Shown: piece by piece, positions 27,904 through 39,585 of the stretch
How the letters are laid out: every line of letters starts with the position of its first letter
How positions within the stretch are numbered: the first letter of the stretch is position 1
NCBI RefSeq assembly: GCF_001618425.1
Contig: NZ_BDCU01000019.1
Location: forward strand, 1 to 64,000
Source of the DNA: Nocardia fusca NBRC 14340
GTDB taxonomy: Bacteria > Actinomycetota > Actinomycetes > Mycobacteriales > Mycobacteriaceae
Direction: 5' to 3'
Length of the DNA stretch: 64,000 nt
Translations under genes and position numbers: made by a program
Notes under the pieces: generated by a model
The model's input: only the letters and a program-made list of their open reading frames with translations
Told to the model about the DNA's origin: nothing
The model's database searches: none

Positions 27904-28673
27904 CACCGCACCACCAGGTCCGCCGCCCGCATGGCGTCCTTGACCTGCGGGATGGTCAGATCGCCGAAGTGGAATACGCTCGCGGCCAGGACGGCGTCCG
28001 CGCCGGCCTGCACGGCCGGGGCGAAATGTTCCACCGCACCCGCGCCACCGGAGGCGATGACCGGGATCGAGACCGCGGCCCGCACCGCACCGATCATCCG
28101 CAGATCGAAGCCGGCCTTGGTGCCGTCGGCGTCCATCGAATTGAGCAGGATCTCCCCCACCCCGAGTTCGGCGCCGCGGATGGCCCATTCGACCGCGTCG
28201 ATTCCGGTGCCGCGGCGCCCGCCGTGCGTGGTGACCTCCCAGCCCGAAGGGGTGGCCGGCTCCCCGTCGGGCACGGTCCGGGCGTCCACCGACAGCACGA
28301 TGCACTGCGACCCGAATCGCTGCGACATCTCGTGCAGCACCTCGGGTCGCGCGATGGCGGCGGTGTTCACCGAGACCTTGTCGGCTCCCGCGCGCAGCAG
28401 CCGGTCCACATCCTCGACGGTGCGGACCCCGCCGCCGACGGTGAGCGGGATGAAGATCTGCTCGGCGGTGCGGGTCACCACGTCGAGCATGGTGCCGCGG
28501 TCGCCGCTGGAGGCGGTGACGTCGAGAAAGGTGAGTTCGTCGGCGCCCTGGGCGTCGTAGGACGCCGCCAGTTCCACCGGGTCACCGGCATCCCGCAGGT
28601 TCTGGAAGTTCACGCCCTTGACCACACGCCCGGAATCGACGTCCAGGCAAGGAATCACCCGAGTAGCAAGCAT
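27903..28673 (-). CDS. hisF: Imidazole glycerol phosphate synthase cyclase subunit
   Basis: 256 residues, a TIM barrel with both catalytic Asp residues ('[15 protein letters not shown]' and '[13 protein letters not shown]') and the phosphate loops 'TVGGGVRT' and 'IASGGAGA'. It forms imidazole glycerol phosphate and AICAR with ammonia from HisH, which is encoded 8 kb away on the opposite strand. The start overlaps the impA stop (TAATG). Confidence 0.97.
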   Translation of the reverse strand: MLATRVIPCLDVDSGRVVKGVNFQNLRDAGDPVELAASYDAQGADELTFLDVTASSGDRGTMLDVVTRTAEQIFIPLTVGGGVRTVEDVDRLLRAGADKVSVNTAAIARPEVLHEMSQRFGSQCIVLSVDARTVPDGEPATPSGWEVTTHGGRRGTGIDAVEWAIRGAELGVGEILLNSMDADGTKAGFDLRMIGAVRAAVSIPVIASGGAGAVEHFAPAVQAGADAVLAASVFHFGDLTIPQVKDAMRAADLVVR

Positions 28674-29542
28674 TATGGGTTCTCCTCCTCGCCGCGCGGG
28701 CCGGCCGTATCCACCCGGTCGGAGACGGAGGTGTACCCGCTGCCCCGGGTCGCGGCGATCATATCCAGCAGTTCGGCGTGTACACCCGGCGCGGCCGCCA
28801 GCACCGAACCGGATTCGATGGTCCAGTCCACGCCCTCGAGGTCGGTGACCACGCCGCCCGCGCACCGCACCATGAGCGCACCGGCCGCGTTGTCCCACGG
28901 GTGATGCCCGAAGACGATCGCTCCGCCCAGCGTGCCCTCGGCCGTGAAGGCCAGGTCGATACCGGTGGACCCGTGCATCCGCACCCGCGAGGACAGCGCA
29001 CTCAACGTGCCGAGGACCCGATGCCGGAACAGGCCCGGGACCCGCCCGGTGGATTCGATGTTGAAGGCCCCGAACCCGATCATCGCCTCGTCGAGCACGG
29101 CGGGGGCCAGCGGCGGCTGCGGCTTACCGTCGAGCAGCAGCGGGCCGCCCGCGACCGCCGCGTACCGGCGGCCCAGCGGCGGAAACCACGCCAGGCCCAG
29201 TACCGGCTCCCCGTCGCGGACCAGCGCCAGCAGGGTGCCGGTGAGCGGGTGCCCGTTCGAATAGTTGAAGGTGCCGTCGATGGGATCCAGCACCCAGGCG
29301 GTACCGCTCGTGAGCGCGGGCCCGCCGAACTCCTCGCCGTGCACCTCGATCCCGGTCCGGTCGACGAGCTGGGCGGAAATGGTGCGTTCGAGTTCCAAAT
29401 CCAGTTCGGTCGCGAAATCCCGCGACCCCTTGGCCACCGCACTGGGCGCGCCCCGGCCCTCCAGGAAACGGCCGCTCACCCCGTCGAGGATTTCGGCGGC
29501 GGTGGCCAGCAGAGTGGCCAGTTCGCTGTCTGTTCCCGTCAT
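28673..29542 (-). CDS. impA: Inositol monophosphatase-family phosphatase
   Basis: 289 residues. Metal-binding motifs: 'HGEEFGGP', '[18 protein letters not shown]' and near the end '[13 protein letters not shown]'. The gene lies between hisA and hisF as impA (Rv1604) does in M. tuberculosis. Two roles are possible: inositol-1-phosphate phosphatase for mycothiol/phosphatidylinositol, or histidinol-phosphate phosphatase, since hisB here encodes only the dehydratase and the phosphatase must come from elsewhere. Position in a his operon keeps the second role open. Confidence 0.88.
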   Translation of the reverse strand: MTGTDSELATLLATAAEILDGVSGRFLEGRGAPSAVAKGSRDFATELDLELERTISAQLVDRTGIEVHGEEFGGPALTSGTAWVLDPIDGTFNYSNGHPLTGTLLALVRDGEPVLGLAWFPPLGRRYAAVAGGPLLLDGKPQPPLAPAVLDEAMIGFGAFNIESTGRVPGLFRHRVLGTLSALSSRVRMHGSTGIDLAFTAEGTLGGAIVFGHHPWDNAAGALMVRCAGGVVTDLEGVDWTIESGSVLAAAPGVHAELLDMIAATRGSGYTSVSDRVDTAGPRGEEENP

Positions 29543-29567
29543 CGTCTCGGCCCCCGATCGTCGCGGC

Positions 29568-30299
29568 TCAACGGACGGCGGCCAGCGCCTCGGGGAGGGT
29601 GAACCGGCCCGCGTACAGGGCTTTGCCCACGATCGCTCCCTCCACGCCGTCGGGCACCAGGTCGGCGATCGCGGTGAGGTCGGCCAGCGCCGACACCCCG
29701 CCGGAGGCGATCACCGGTGCGTCGGTGGCCATGCACACCTCGCGCAGCAGGTCCAGATTCGGTCCGGTGAGGGTCCCGTCCTTGGTGACATCGGTGACGA
29801 CGTACCGGGAGCAGCCGTCGCGTTCCAGGCGTTCGAGCACCTCCCACAGGTCACCGCCGTCGCTGACCCAGCCGCGCCCGCGCAGCCGGTACTCCCCGTC
29901 GACCTTCTGCACATCCAGCCCGACCGCGACCCGCTCGCCGTACTCCGCGATCGCCCGCGCGCACCACTGCGGGTCCTCGAGGGCGGCGGTGCCGAGGTTG
30001 ACCCGGGCGCAACCGGTGGCCATCGCGGCCTTCAGCGATTCGTCGTCGCGGATCCCGCCGGACAGTTCGACGGCGACATCGAGTTCGCCGACGACCCGGG
30101 CGAGCAGTTCACGGTTGGAGCCACGGCCGAACGCGGCGTCCAGATCGACCAGATGGACCCATTCGGCGCCGTCCTCCTGCCACGCCAGGGCCGCGTCGCG
30201 GGGCGAACCGTAACTGGTTTCGCTGCCCGCCGCGCCCTGTACCAGGCGGACGGCCTCTCCATTGGCGACATCGACAGCGGGCAGCAGCACAAGACTCAC
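29568..30299 (-). CDS. priA: Phosphoribosyl isomerase A (HisA/TrpF, PriA type)
   Basis: 243 residues. The GTG start is placed at '[20 protein letters not shown]'. Symmetrical barrel with catalytic Asp residues in 'LPAVDVANG' and '[15 protein letters not shown]'. In actinobacteria without trpF this enzyme isomerises both ProFAR (histidine) and phosphoribosylanthranilate (tryptophan). The trp genes in this window lack trpF, which agrees. It is the first gene of the minus-strand his group, and its promoter must lie in the 290-bp gap shared with the kinase gene. Confidence 0.94.
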   Translation of the reverse strand: MSLVLLPAVDVANGEAVRLVQGAAGSETSYGSPRDAALAWQEDGAEWVHLVDLDAAFGRGSNRELLARVVGELDVAVELSGGIRDDESLKAAMATGCARVNLGTAALEDPQWCARAIAEYGERVAVGLDVQKVDGEYRLRGRGWVSDGGDLWEVLERLERDGCSRYVVTDVTKDGTLTGPNLDLLREVCMATDAPVIASGGVSALADLTAIADLVPDGVEGAIVGKALYAGRFTLPEALAAVR

Positions 30300-30538
30300 T
30301 CGGAACAGCCTAGTAGGTAAGGCCGGGCAGGACCCATCCGCAGTCCACGCACAACCGGACCCGAGGGGTGGCGGACCGGTTAGCCCGGTGTTCGCCCGCC
30401 GCACCGGCGGACGAACACGCGCACCCTCCGGCCGGCGCACTCACGCGACCGGCCGCCCGCTAAGGTGACATCACCCACTGGGGCGGTCGAGGTGCCCGCT
30501 ACACTCGTCCCGAACGCGTGAGTGGTCAAGAACGCGGC

Positions 30539-30568
30539 ATGTCACGATTTCGAGAAGGTTCGGAGTAG
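30539..30568 (+). CDS. Possible 9-codon upstream ORF before the kinase gene
   Basis: ATG followed by eight codons (M-S-R-F-R-E-G-S-E) and TAG. Its last sense codon GAG is part of the only good Shine-Dalgarno sequence (GGAG, 30562-30565) for the kinase gene, so its translation could influence kinase initiation. It may equally be chance. Confidence 0.2.
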   Translation: MSRFREGSE

Positions 30569-30588
30569 GCGCCATCGATACCGGTCAG

Positions 30589-32163
30589 TTGATCGCGGAT
30601 CACTACCGCCTGGTCGAGCAGATTGGTAGCGGCGGCACAGGCGTGGTCTGGCGTGCCGTCGACGAGCGTCTGCAACGGTCGGTGGCGATCAAGCAGATCC
30701 ACATCAAACCCAGTCTGCCGCCCGCGGAGCGCGATGTGCTCCGGCAGCGAGCGACCCGGGAGGCCCGCAACGCGGCCCGGTTCCAGCATCCGAACGCCAT
30801 CGTGGTCTTCGACATCACCGAGCACGGCGGCGATCCGTGCCTGGTGATGGAGTACATGAAATCCCGCAGCCTGGCGCAGGTGCTGTCGGCGCAGGGGCCG
30901 CTACCGCTACCGCAGGTCGCCCGGATCGGCGAACAGGTGGCCTCGGCGCTCATCGCGGCGCATCAGGCCGGCATCGTGCACCGCGATGTGAAACCGGGCA
31001 ATGTGCTGCTCGACGATCACGGCACGGTGAAGATCACCGATTTCGGTATTTCCCGGGCCACCGGCGATGTGACGCTCACCGAAACCGGCCTGATCTGCGG
31101 GACCGCCGCGTATCTCGCCCCGGAGGTGGCGCGCGGCGCCGATCCGACACCGGCCGCGGACGTCTTCGCCCTCGGCGCCACGCTCTTCCACGCGCTGGAG
31201 GGCGAGCCGCCGTTCGGATCCGGTAATCCGCTCAAGGTGCTCTACGCGGCGGCCAACGGCCAGGTGAGCGAACCGCAGAACGCGGGTCCCGCTACCGATT
31301 TCGTGCTGGATCTGCTCAGCTCGGATCCACGGGACCGGCCGACCATGCGCGAGGCCCGGGAAGCGCTGACCCGGTTCGCCGGGTTCGAGAACGCGGCGGC
31401 CGAGCACGGCGGTTTCGTACCGGCGCGCGAAGCCTTCGACCGCAACGGCCACGGCGGCAACGGGCACGGCGGCGCCGCGGTCAGCACGATGGAATCGCCG
31501 GCTCCCGGCCGCTACGGCGGTCCGGCCGAAGACCCCCGGCCGCGGCGCCGGCCGGAACCACGGTCGGCGGGACGCGACGAGCAGGAGTCGCGGCCGCCGC
31601 GCCGGCCGGCGAACCACCCGCCCACGAGCACCCAGCCGGTGGCGCGGAAATCGGGCGGTAACGGCGGAGTCAAACGCGCGGTGGTCATCGGCGGTATCGC
31701 CGGGGCCGCGGTCGTCGGCGGGGTGCTGTTCTTCAACTCCTCCGATTCCGGTGACAGCGGTTCGGCGCAGGCGGACACCACGACCAGCGCCACCGTTTCG
31801 AACTCGCCCGATACCCCGGCCGCCAGCAATCCCACGGTCGGTTCCACGGCCAGCACCGGTTCGGTCGAATGGGTGCAGGCCGGACAGCTGATCGAGCAGT
31901 TCTATCTGGATCCCGCCGGGTCCTGGTCGCTGCTGACCCCCGCCGCCCAGCAGGTATACGGCAGCCAGCAGGAGTTCCAGCAGTACTGGTCGACCCGCAC
32001 CGTGCAGAATTTCAGCCGGATCGAGGCATACAAGGGCAACAACCCCGACGGTTCGGTGGATATGCGGGTGAACAACCTGAGTTACGGCGGCCAGACCCGT
32101 ACGCCGACCCTGCGGATCATCAGCTCCGGCGGCAGTCTGCTGATCGACAGCGATACCCGCTGA
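30589..32163 (+). CDS. Receptor-type serine/threonine protein kinase
   Basis: 524 residues from TTG at 30589. Kinase domain at about 1-265: P-loop 'GSGGTGVVWRAVD', catalytic Lys in 'VAIKQIHIK', 'HRDVKPGNVLL', 'ITDFGISRA' and 'GTAAYLAPEVARG'. A disordered juxtamembrane region with repeated HGGNGHGG and RPPRRPA follows, then one membrane helix (about 365-385, 'AVVIGGIAGAAVVGGVLFF'), a Ser/Thr-rich linker and an external domain of about 100 residues. The true start is uncertain: no ATG or GTG is in frame close by, and GGAG at 30562 points to an ATC codon at 30574. It is divergent from priA. It likely senses an envelope signal and phosphorylates cytoplasmic targets. Confidence 0.92.
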   Translation: MIADHYRLVEQIGSGGTGVVWRAVDERLQRSVAIKQIHIKPSLPPAERDVLRQRATREARNAARFQHPNAIVVFDITEHGGDPCLVMEYMKSRSLAQVLSAQGPLPLPQVARIGEQVASALIAAHQAGIVHRDVKPGNVLLDDHGTVKITDFGISRATGDVTLTETGLICGTAAYLAPEVARGADPTPAADVFALGATLFHALEGEPPFGSGNPLKVLYAAANGQVSEPQNAGPATDFVLDLLSSDPRDRPTMREAREALTRFAGFENAAAEHGGFVPAREAFDRNGHGGNGHGGAAVSTMESPAPGRYGGPAEDPRPRRRPEPRSAGRDEQESRPPRRPANHPPTSTQPVARKSGGNGGVKRAVVIGGIAGAAVVGGVLFFNSSDSGDSGSAQADTTTSATVSNSPDTPAASNPTVGSTASTGSVEWVQAGQLIEQFYLDPAGSWSLLTPAAQQVYGSQQEFQQYWSTRTVQNFSRIEAYKGNNPDGSVDMRVNNLSYGGQTRTPTLRIISSGGSLLIDSDTR

Positions 32164-32214
32164 CCGCCGGTCGGCTCCGGGACACCGGAGACCGGCCGGG
32201 TTATGGTGTGCGAC

Positions 32215-32817
32215 ATGGATATTCGGGGGATGCTCGCCGACGAGCGCGCCGAGATGACCGCCCTGCTGCGGGAGCTGTCCGAGGCGGAGTGGGATGCGCC
32301 GACCCTGTGCACCGGCTGGCGGGTGCGGGAACTGGTGGGGCATCTGCGTTACGACAGCATCTCCCTCGCCGAGTACGCCCGGATCACGATGCGCAATCGC
32401 TTCTCCATCGATGGAGTCAACAACGCCATGGCCGCCATCGGGACCCAGCGCACACCGGCGCAACTGCTGGCGGAGTTCGCCGCGGCCCCGGGATCGGTAT
32501 CGCGCTGGTGGCCCCGGCTCGGTCTCGCCGACCTGTTCGTCCACCAGCAGGACATCCGCCGCCCGCTGGGCCGGACCCGCGAGATCCCCGCCGACCGGTT
32601 GCGCGCCGTACTCGACCGCCCCGACCCGTTCGCCCGCCCGTGGCGGTATACGAAGGGGTTGCAGTTCGCCGCGACAGATTTCGACTGGGTCAAAGGGTCC
32701 GGTCCTCCGGTACGGGGACGGGCGGAGGCGCTAGCGTTGGCAATGGTGGGCCGTCCGGTGGTCCTCGACGAACTCGAGGGCGAAGGGGTCCCGGAACTGC
32801 GTCGCCGCTGCAGCTGA
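32215..32817 (+). CDS. Mycothiol-dependent maleylpyruvate isomerase-type (DinB/MDMPI) protein
   Basis: 200 residues of the actinobacterial TIGR03083 type. The N-terminal four-helix DinB-like bundle contains 'WDAPTLCTGWRVRELVGHL', with the W-x-x-P-T-x-C-x-G-W-x-V-R-x-L-x-x-H signature whose His is a metal ligand, and 'LADLFVHQQDIRRPLG' supplies the second H-x-x-D-I motif. The MDMPI C-terminal region follows. Members use mycothiol in place of glutathione; the substrate here is unknown. The ATG at 32215 is preferred over one four codons earlier. Confidence 0.85.
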   Translation: MDIRGMLADERAEMTALLRELSEAEWDAPTLCTGWRVRELVGHLRYDSISLAEYARITMRNRFSIDGVNNAMAAIGTQRTPAQLLAEFAAAPGSVSRWWPRLGLADLFVHQQDIRRPLGRTREIPADRLRAVLDRPDPFARPWRYTKGLQFAATDFDWVKGSGPPVRGRAEALALAMVGRPVVLDELEGEGVPELRRRCS

Positions 32818-32853
32818 ACATCCGAGTTCGCTCCACCGATGGGAGACGCGCAG

Positions 32854-33285
32854 ATGACCGAGTCGGCGCTGGCCGCGATGGCCAGGATGGTCGGTGAGTG
32901 GAAAACGACCACGAGTCTGCACCCCGATATCACCGGGCATACGGCGATCGGGTGGATGCCCGACGCACGGTTCCTGACGGTCCGCTACACGGTCCCGGAT
33001 CCCGGGGTCAGCTGGACGTGGCTCGTCGGCGCCGACGATCTGTACCAGGAGCGCCTCGTCATCCTGCACTACGACCAGTTCGGCGAGCACCGCGTCTACC
33101 AGGGTTCCTTCGACGGACCCCTGTGGCGGGTGTGGCGCGATGCACCCGGCCATTCGCAGCGGTTCACCGGGAACCTGGACGAGACGAGTACCACATTCCG
33201 CGCCACCTGGGAGCGCTCGGACTCCGAATTGGACCCGCGCAGCTGGGAACACTGGCTCGATTTCACCTACACACGCATCTCCTGA
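32854..33285 (+). CDS. Hypothetical protein of DUF1579-like lipocalin type
   Basis: 143 residues. ATG at 32854 with GGGAG 6 bases upstream. The order 'MARMVGEWKTTTSLHP', a series of beta strands and the end 'WLDFTYTRIS' resemble the DUF1579/heme-binding-like lipocalin fold in which a 'L.G.W' motif opens a beta barrel. No signal peptide or metal motif. Its role is unknown. It lies between the MDMPI-type gene (36-base gap) and hisD (97-base gap), in the block that splits the his genes. Confidence 0.65.
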   Translation: MTESALAAMARMVGEWKTTTSLHPDITGHTAIGWMPDARFLTVRYTVPDPGVSWTWLVGADDLYQERLVILHYDQFGEHRVYQGSFDGPLWRVWRDAPGHSQRFTGNLDETSTTFRATWERSDSELDPRSWEHWLDFTYTRIS

Positions 33286-33382
33286 TCACCGACCACGCGG
33301 ATATTCGGTGGTAGCGGCCCGTTAGGCTGGAACGGCACCTTGTGCTGATGTAGCCAGGCCGGAGACAAGGATCGAAACCACC

Positions 33383-35874
<2,492 letters not shown>

Positions 35875-35894
35875 GCACCGAGACGGAAGTGAGT

Positions 35895-36527
35895 ATGAAC
35901 CGAACCGCGCGGGTGGAGCGCACCACCAAGGAATCCGGCATCGTGGTGGAACTGAACCTGGACGGCACCGGCAAAACCGATATCGCCACCGGGGTCCCGT
36001 TCTACGACCATATGCTCACCGCGCTCGGCACCCACGCCAGTTTCGATCTGACCGTGCGAGCCGACGGGGATATCGAGATCGAGGCGCACCACACCGTCGA
36101 GGACACCGCGATCGTCTTCGGGCAGGCCCTCGGGCAGGCGCTCGGCGACAAGAAGGGCATCCGCCGGTTCGGCGACGCCTACATCCCGATGGACGAGACC
36201 CTGGCGCACGCCGCCGTGGACGTCTCGGGCCGGCCCTACTGTGTGCACACCGGCGAACCCGATCACCTGCTGCACGCCGTCATCCCCGGCGCACCGGTCC
36301 GCGGCCGCAACGACCCCGGGGCACCGTATTCGACGGTGCTCAACCGGCACGTCTTCGAATCGATCGCCCTCAATGCCCGGATCGCGTTGCACGTCCGGGT
36401 GCTCTACGGGCGCGACCAGCACCATGTGACCGAGGCCGAGTACAAGGCGGTGGCCCGGGCGCTGCGCGCCGCCGTGGAACCCGATCCCCGCGTCCAAGGT
36501 GTGCCCTCGACGAAGGGAGCGCTCTGA
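35895..36527 (+). CDS. hisB: Imidazoleglycerol-phosphate dehydratase
   Basis: 210 residues from the ATG of '[16 protein letters not shown]' (a GTG two codons upstream is an alternative). Monofunctional dehydratase with paired metal motifs '[15 protein letters not shown]', '[14 protein letters not shown]', 'FDYRP-like DVSGRPYC' and '[14 protein letters not shown]'. No phosphatase domain. Its TGA overlaps the ATG of the first minicistron (TGATG). Confidence 0.96.
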   Translation: MNRTARVERTTKESGIVVELNLDGTGKTDIATGVPFYDHMLTALGTHASFDLTVRADGDIEIEAHHTVEDTAIVFGQALGQALGDKKGIRRFGDAYIPMDETLAHAAVDVSGRPYCVHTGEPDHLLHAVIPGAPVRGRNDPGAPYSTVLNRHVFESIALNARIALHVRVLYGRDQHHVTEAEYKAVARALRAAVEPDPRVQGVPSTKGAL

Positions 36528-36660
36528 TGCGATCCCTCCGCCTTCGCTCCGGACTCCGCGGACCGTATGCCGAACCTCTGAAGGAAGTGCCATGATGCGA
36601 TCTCTCCGCCTTCGCTCCGGGCTCCGCGGGCCGTATGTAGGACTTCTGAAGGAAGTGCTA
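36525..36660 (+). repeat. Two tandem 68-bp direct repeats between hisB and hisH
   Basis: Copies at 36525-36592 and 36593-36660. Each runs from TGATGCGATC through CTCCGCCTTCGCTCCGG and CTCCGCGG to CTGAAGGAAGTGC and then the A of the next start codon. Differences are few and mostly at third codon positions in the first 15 codons. Each copy ends in the same AAGGAAG ribosome site and ATG that serve the following cistron. Confidence 0.85.
36527..36595 (+). CDS. Minicistron 1 (22 aa) between hisB and hisH
   Basis: ATG overlaps the hisB stop (TGATG) and is preceded by AAGGGAG at good spacing. It encodes a basic 22-residue peptide ([10 protein letters not shown], then [12 protein letters not shown]). 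Its TGA overlaps the ATG of minicistron 2. The function may be just to pass ribosomes on to hisH, as no family is recognised. Confidence 0.4.
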   Translation: MRSLRLRSGLRGPYAEPLKEVP

Positions 36661-36663
36661 TGA
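36592..36663 (+). CDS. Minicistron 2 (23 aa) between hisB and hisH
   Basis: A near copy of minicistron 1 ([11 protein letters not shown], then [12 protein letters not shown]). ATG overlaps the stop of minicistron 1 and its own TGA overlaps the hisH ATG (ATGA). The ribosome site AAGGAAG lies 5 bases upstream. It differs from copy 1 by synonymous changes in the first half and amino-acid changes in the second. Confidence 0.4.
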   Translation: MMRSLRLRSGLRGPYVGLLKEVL

Positions 36664-37292
36664 CGTCGGTGGTTTTGTTGGATTACGGGTCCGGGAATCT
36701 GCATTCGGCCGAGCGGGCGCTGGTGCGCGCCGGCGCGCGGGTGGAGGTCACCGCCGACCCCGAGGCCGCGCTCGCCGCCGACGGCCTGGTGGTCCCCGGC
36801 GTCGGTGCCTTCGCCGCCTGTATGGCCGGTCTGCGCGAGGTGCGCGGGGAGCGGATCATCGGGCAACGCCTGGCCGGTGGGCGGCCGGTACTGGGTATCT
36901 GTGTGGGGATGCAGATCCTGTTCGACCGCGGTGTCGAGTTCGGCGTGGAGACCGAGGGGTGCGGGGAATGGCCCGGCACCGTCGACAAATTGGACGCGCC
37001 GGTGCTGCCGCATATGGGCTGGAACACCGTCACCGCGCCGGCCGACAGCGTGCTCTTCGCGGGTATGGACCCCACCACCCGCTTCTATTTCGTACACACC
37101 TACGCCGCGCGCAGCTGGGAGCTGCCGCCCAGCGACCACCTCGCCGCCCCCGGACTGACCTGGTGCGAATACGGCACCGGCCGGTTCCTGGCCGCGGTGG
37201 AGAACGGCGCGCTCTCGGCGACGCAGTTCCACCCGGAGAAGTCCGGTGACGCGGGGGCGCAGCTCCTGTCCAACTGGGTGAAATCGCTCTGA
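36660..37292 (+). CDS. hisH: Imidazole glycerol phosphate synthase glutaminase subunit
   Basis: 210 residues, class I glutamine amidotransferase. The nucleophilic Cys is in '[15 protein letters not shown]', the oxyanion loop in '[12 protein letters not shown]', and the His/Glu of the triad in '[10 protein letters not shown]'. It delivers ammonia to HisF. ATG coupled to minicistron 2. It is the last gene of this group and converges on the esterase gene after 14 bases. Confidence 0.97.
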   Translation: MTSVVLLDYGSGNLHSAERALVRAGARVEVTADPEAALAADGLVVPGVGAFAACMAGLREVRGERIIGQRLAGGRPVLGICVGMQILFDRGVEFGVETEGCGEWPGTVDKLDAPVLPHMGWNTVTAPADSVLFAGMDPTTRFYFVHTYAARSWELPPSDHLAAPGLTWCEYGTGRFLAAVENGALSATQFHPEKSGDAGAQLLSNWVKSL

Positions 37293-37306
37293 TCCGCAGC
37301 CGAACG

Positions 37307-38278
37307 CTAGGCGGCGCATTTGGCGTTCGGTGGCGGCGGGGGCGCGGCCACGATGCCGCGGGCGACATCGACCACGTAGTCGCGGTTACCGTCGAGTGGT
37401 TCGGTCCCGAGCGCGAGCCGCTCCACCACACAACCCGCCTCGAAGAGGGCCGGGCCGACATTGTGGCGGCCCGGTTCGACCGTTCCGTTCACGGTGCGCC
37501 CGCTCACGATCGAGTACAGCGTGCTGGGTTTGCCCGCGAGCATGAGCGCGGCCCGCATCTGGGTGCTGGCCGAGAACGGCACCACCTCGTCGGCGGTGCC
37601 GTGGACGAGGAAGGCGTGCCGGATCCCCATCCGCCCGGCCTGCAGGGCCGGCGACCGGTCGGCATAGGCGAGCGGGCAGACGACGGGAACGCAACCACCC
37701 GCGTCCCGCTGGATCTGCGCCTGCAGCGCCGGGTAGTCCGCGGCCGGACCCGACCAGTGGGCGAACAGATCGGAAGGGCCGAACGTATCGACCCAGTAGT
37801 CGAACAACCCGGCCGGGCCGTAGGCGGCGGCCAGGCCGGAGGTCATCGCGCCCTGGCTCCAGCCCCACAGGATGGTCCGCGCGACGCCGGGATGGGCGCC
37901 CTTGTACCACTGGGTCGCGGCGACCAGGTCCCGCCATCCGGCCCACAGGTTCCACTCCCCCGTACGCCACTGAGCGCTGCCCCGCATATCCATGGACAGG
38001 ACCGGGGTCCCGGTCCGCGCGGCGATCGCGGTGACGTACTCGGCGTACTGGGCGGACGACCCCTTGTGTCCGTGCGCCGCGACGATCAGCGCATTCCCGA
38101 CCGCGCAGCCGTGCGGTTCGTAGAGCAGGCCGGTGGCCTGCTCGCCGTCGACCGGTATCGAGACCGGCCGGGTCTGGACCGAGCACGCCTGGGTCGCGCC
38201 GGCGGGCGCGGCGGCCGGCAGCGCCGCGGCCGACGCCAACAGCACCCCGGCCAGGAAGCTCATCACGCGTCTGCTCAT
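37307..38278 (-). CDS. Secreted alpha/beta-hydrolase (esterase/lipase-like)
   Basis: 323 residues. An N-terminal signal peptide ('MSRRVMSFLAGVLLASAAALPAAAPAGA') predicts export. The alpha/beta-hydrolase fold has 'LIVAAHGHKGSS' (oxyanion region), the nucleophile elbow 'GWSQGA', the acid in 'VHGTADEVVPF' and the His in 'PGRHNVG'. Cys pairs at both ends (CSVQT...CAVG and GCVPVVCP) suggest disulphides. The substrate is unknown. ATG chosen at the start of the signal peptide rather than 10 codons earlier. Confidence 0.85.
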   Translation of the reverse strand: MSRRVMSFLAGVLLASAAALPAAAPAGATQACSVQTRPVSIPVDGEQATGLLYEPHGCAVGNALIVAAHGHKGSSAQYAEYVTAIAARTGTPVLSMDMRGSAQWRTGEWNLWAGWRDLVAATQWYKGAHPGVARTILWGWSQGAMTSGLAAAYGPAGLFDYWVDTFGPSDLFAHWSGPAADYPALQAQIQRDAGGCVPVVCPLAYADRSPALQAGRMGIRHAFLVHGTADEVVPFSASTQMRAALMLAGKPSTLYSIVSGRTVNGTVEPGRHNVGPALFEAGCVVERLALGTEPLDGNRDYVVDVARGIVAAPPPPPNAKCAA

Positions 38279-38367
38279 CCTTCGAATATTCCACGGCGCG
38301 GCACACATTCGCAGGAACCGCGCCGCGACCGGCCGGGATGTCGGATCTCGCCGCTAGCATCCGGGCC

Positions 38368-39546
38368 ATGTATTCGATCAGCACCGCGCAGCGCCGGGCC
38401 CGGATCGGCGTCCGGCACAGGCTCGCCGGCGCGCACCGCGGCACCGGCCCGGCCGAGATCGTGCGGTCGCTGGTGGTGCTGCACGCCACCGACCCGGCCA
38501 CCGTGCACCTGTCCGTGGCGGCACGCGGTCACGACCTCGGCCCCGCGCAGGTGGAGCGGGCCCTGTACGAGGACCGGTCGCTGGTGCGCATGCTGGCCAT
38601 GCGGCGCACCATGTTCGTCGCACCGGTCGAGCTGGTACCCGTGCTGCATGCCTCCTGCGGTACCGATCTGGCGGTCAAACAGCGCCGAACCTATGCGCGG
38701 TACCTGGAACAGGCGGGCATCGGCGAGGGCGACGCGGCGGGCTGGCTCGCCGATGTCGCCGATCGCACCCACCGGGCACTGCTGGCCCGGGGCAGCGCGA
38801 CCGGGGCCCAGCTGAGCAAGGACGTCCCCGAACTGCGTACGCAGATCAATACCGCACCGGAGAAGGCGTATTCACGGCCGACGAGTATCACCAGCTGGGT
38901 GCTGGTACTGCTCGGGACCGAGGGCCGGATCGTGCGGACCCGGCCGAACGGCACCTGGTCGAGCAGCCAGTACTCTTGGGCACCGGTGGAGTCCTGGCTG
39001 TCCGGACCGCTTGCCGAAACCGGAATCGACGAAGCCCGTACCGATCTGGTCCGGGCCTGGTTGCGCGCGTTCGGCCCGGCGCCGATCGGCGATATCAAAT
39101 GGTGGACCGGGTGGACGCTGGGGCAGGTACGCAAGGCGTTGGCGGGGCTGGACATCGTGGAGGTCGAGTTGGACGCCGGCACAGGCGTACTCCTGGCCGA
39201 CGACCTCGAACCGGTGGCCGATCCACCACCGTGGGCCGCGCTGCTGCCCGCACTGGACCCGACTCCGATGGGCTGGCAGTCGCGCGCCTGGTATCTGGGT
39301 GGGCATCAGCCCCGGCTCTTCGACCGCAACGGCAATATCGGGCCGACCATCTGGTACGACGGCCGGATCGTGGGCGGCTGGGCCCAGCGCACGGACGGCG
39401 AGATCGTGACGCGGCTCCTGGAGGATATCGGCGCCGACGGTGCGGCCCTGGTGGCGGCCGAGGCCGAGCGTGCCGCCGGCTGGTTCGGTGAGTTGCGCCC
39501 GATCCCGCGTTTCCGTACACCGTTGGAGCGGGAACTGACGGCCTGA
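38368..39546 (+). CDS. Winged-helix DNA-binding-domain protein (HTH_42/AlkX type)
   Basis: 392 residues of the PF06224-type family: the start 'MYSISTAQRRARIGVRHRL', the middle 'SLVVLHATDPATVHLSV' and 'LVRMLAMRRTMFV', and the C-terminal 'PIGDIKWWTGWTLGQVRKAL' plus 'FDRNGNIGPTIWYDGRIVGGWAQR'. Related proteins (YcaQ/AlkX) are DNA glycosylases that unhook interstrand crosslinks or excise alkylated bases and often protect producers of DNA-damaging metabolites. A TAGCAT -10-like hexamer lies 7 bases before the ATG, so the mRNA may be leaderless. Confidence 0.85.
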   Translation: MYSISTAQRRARIGVRHRLAGAHRGTGPAEIVRSLVVLHATDPATVHLSVAARGHDLGPAQVERALYEDRSLVRMLAMRRTMFVAPVELVPVLHASCGTDLAVKQRRTYARYLEQAGIGEGDAAGWLADVADRTHRALLARGSATGAQLSKDVPELRTQINTAPEKAYSRPTSITSWVLVLLGTEGRIVRTRPNGTWSSSQYSWAPVESWLSGPLAETGIDEARTDLVRAWLRAFGPAPIGDIKWWTGWTLGQVRKALAGLDIVEVELDAGTGVLLADDLEPVADPPPWAALLPALDPTPMGWQSRAWYLGGHQPRLFDRNGNIGPTIWYDGRIVGGWAQRTDGEIVTRLLEDIGADGAALVAAEAERAAGWFGELRPIPRFRTPLERELTA

Positions 39547-39585
39547 ACACCCCGAATCCGAGAAAACGAGCTGCCTCGAACCGCT

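Noticed and set aside
30907..32544. 545-codon minus-strand frame opposite the kinase gene
   Set aside because: Shadow of the kinase frame; no family resemblance and no ribosome site. The plus strand carries clear kinase motifs.
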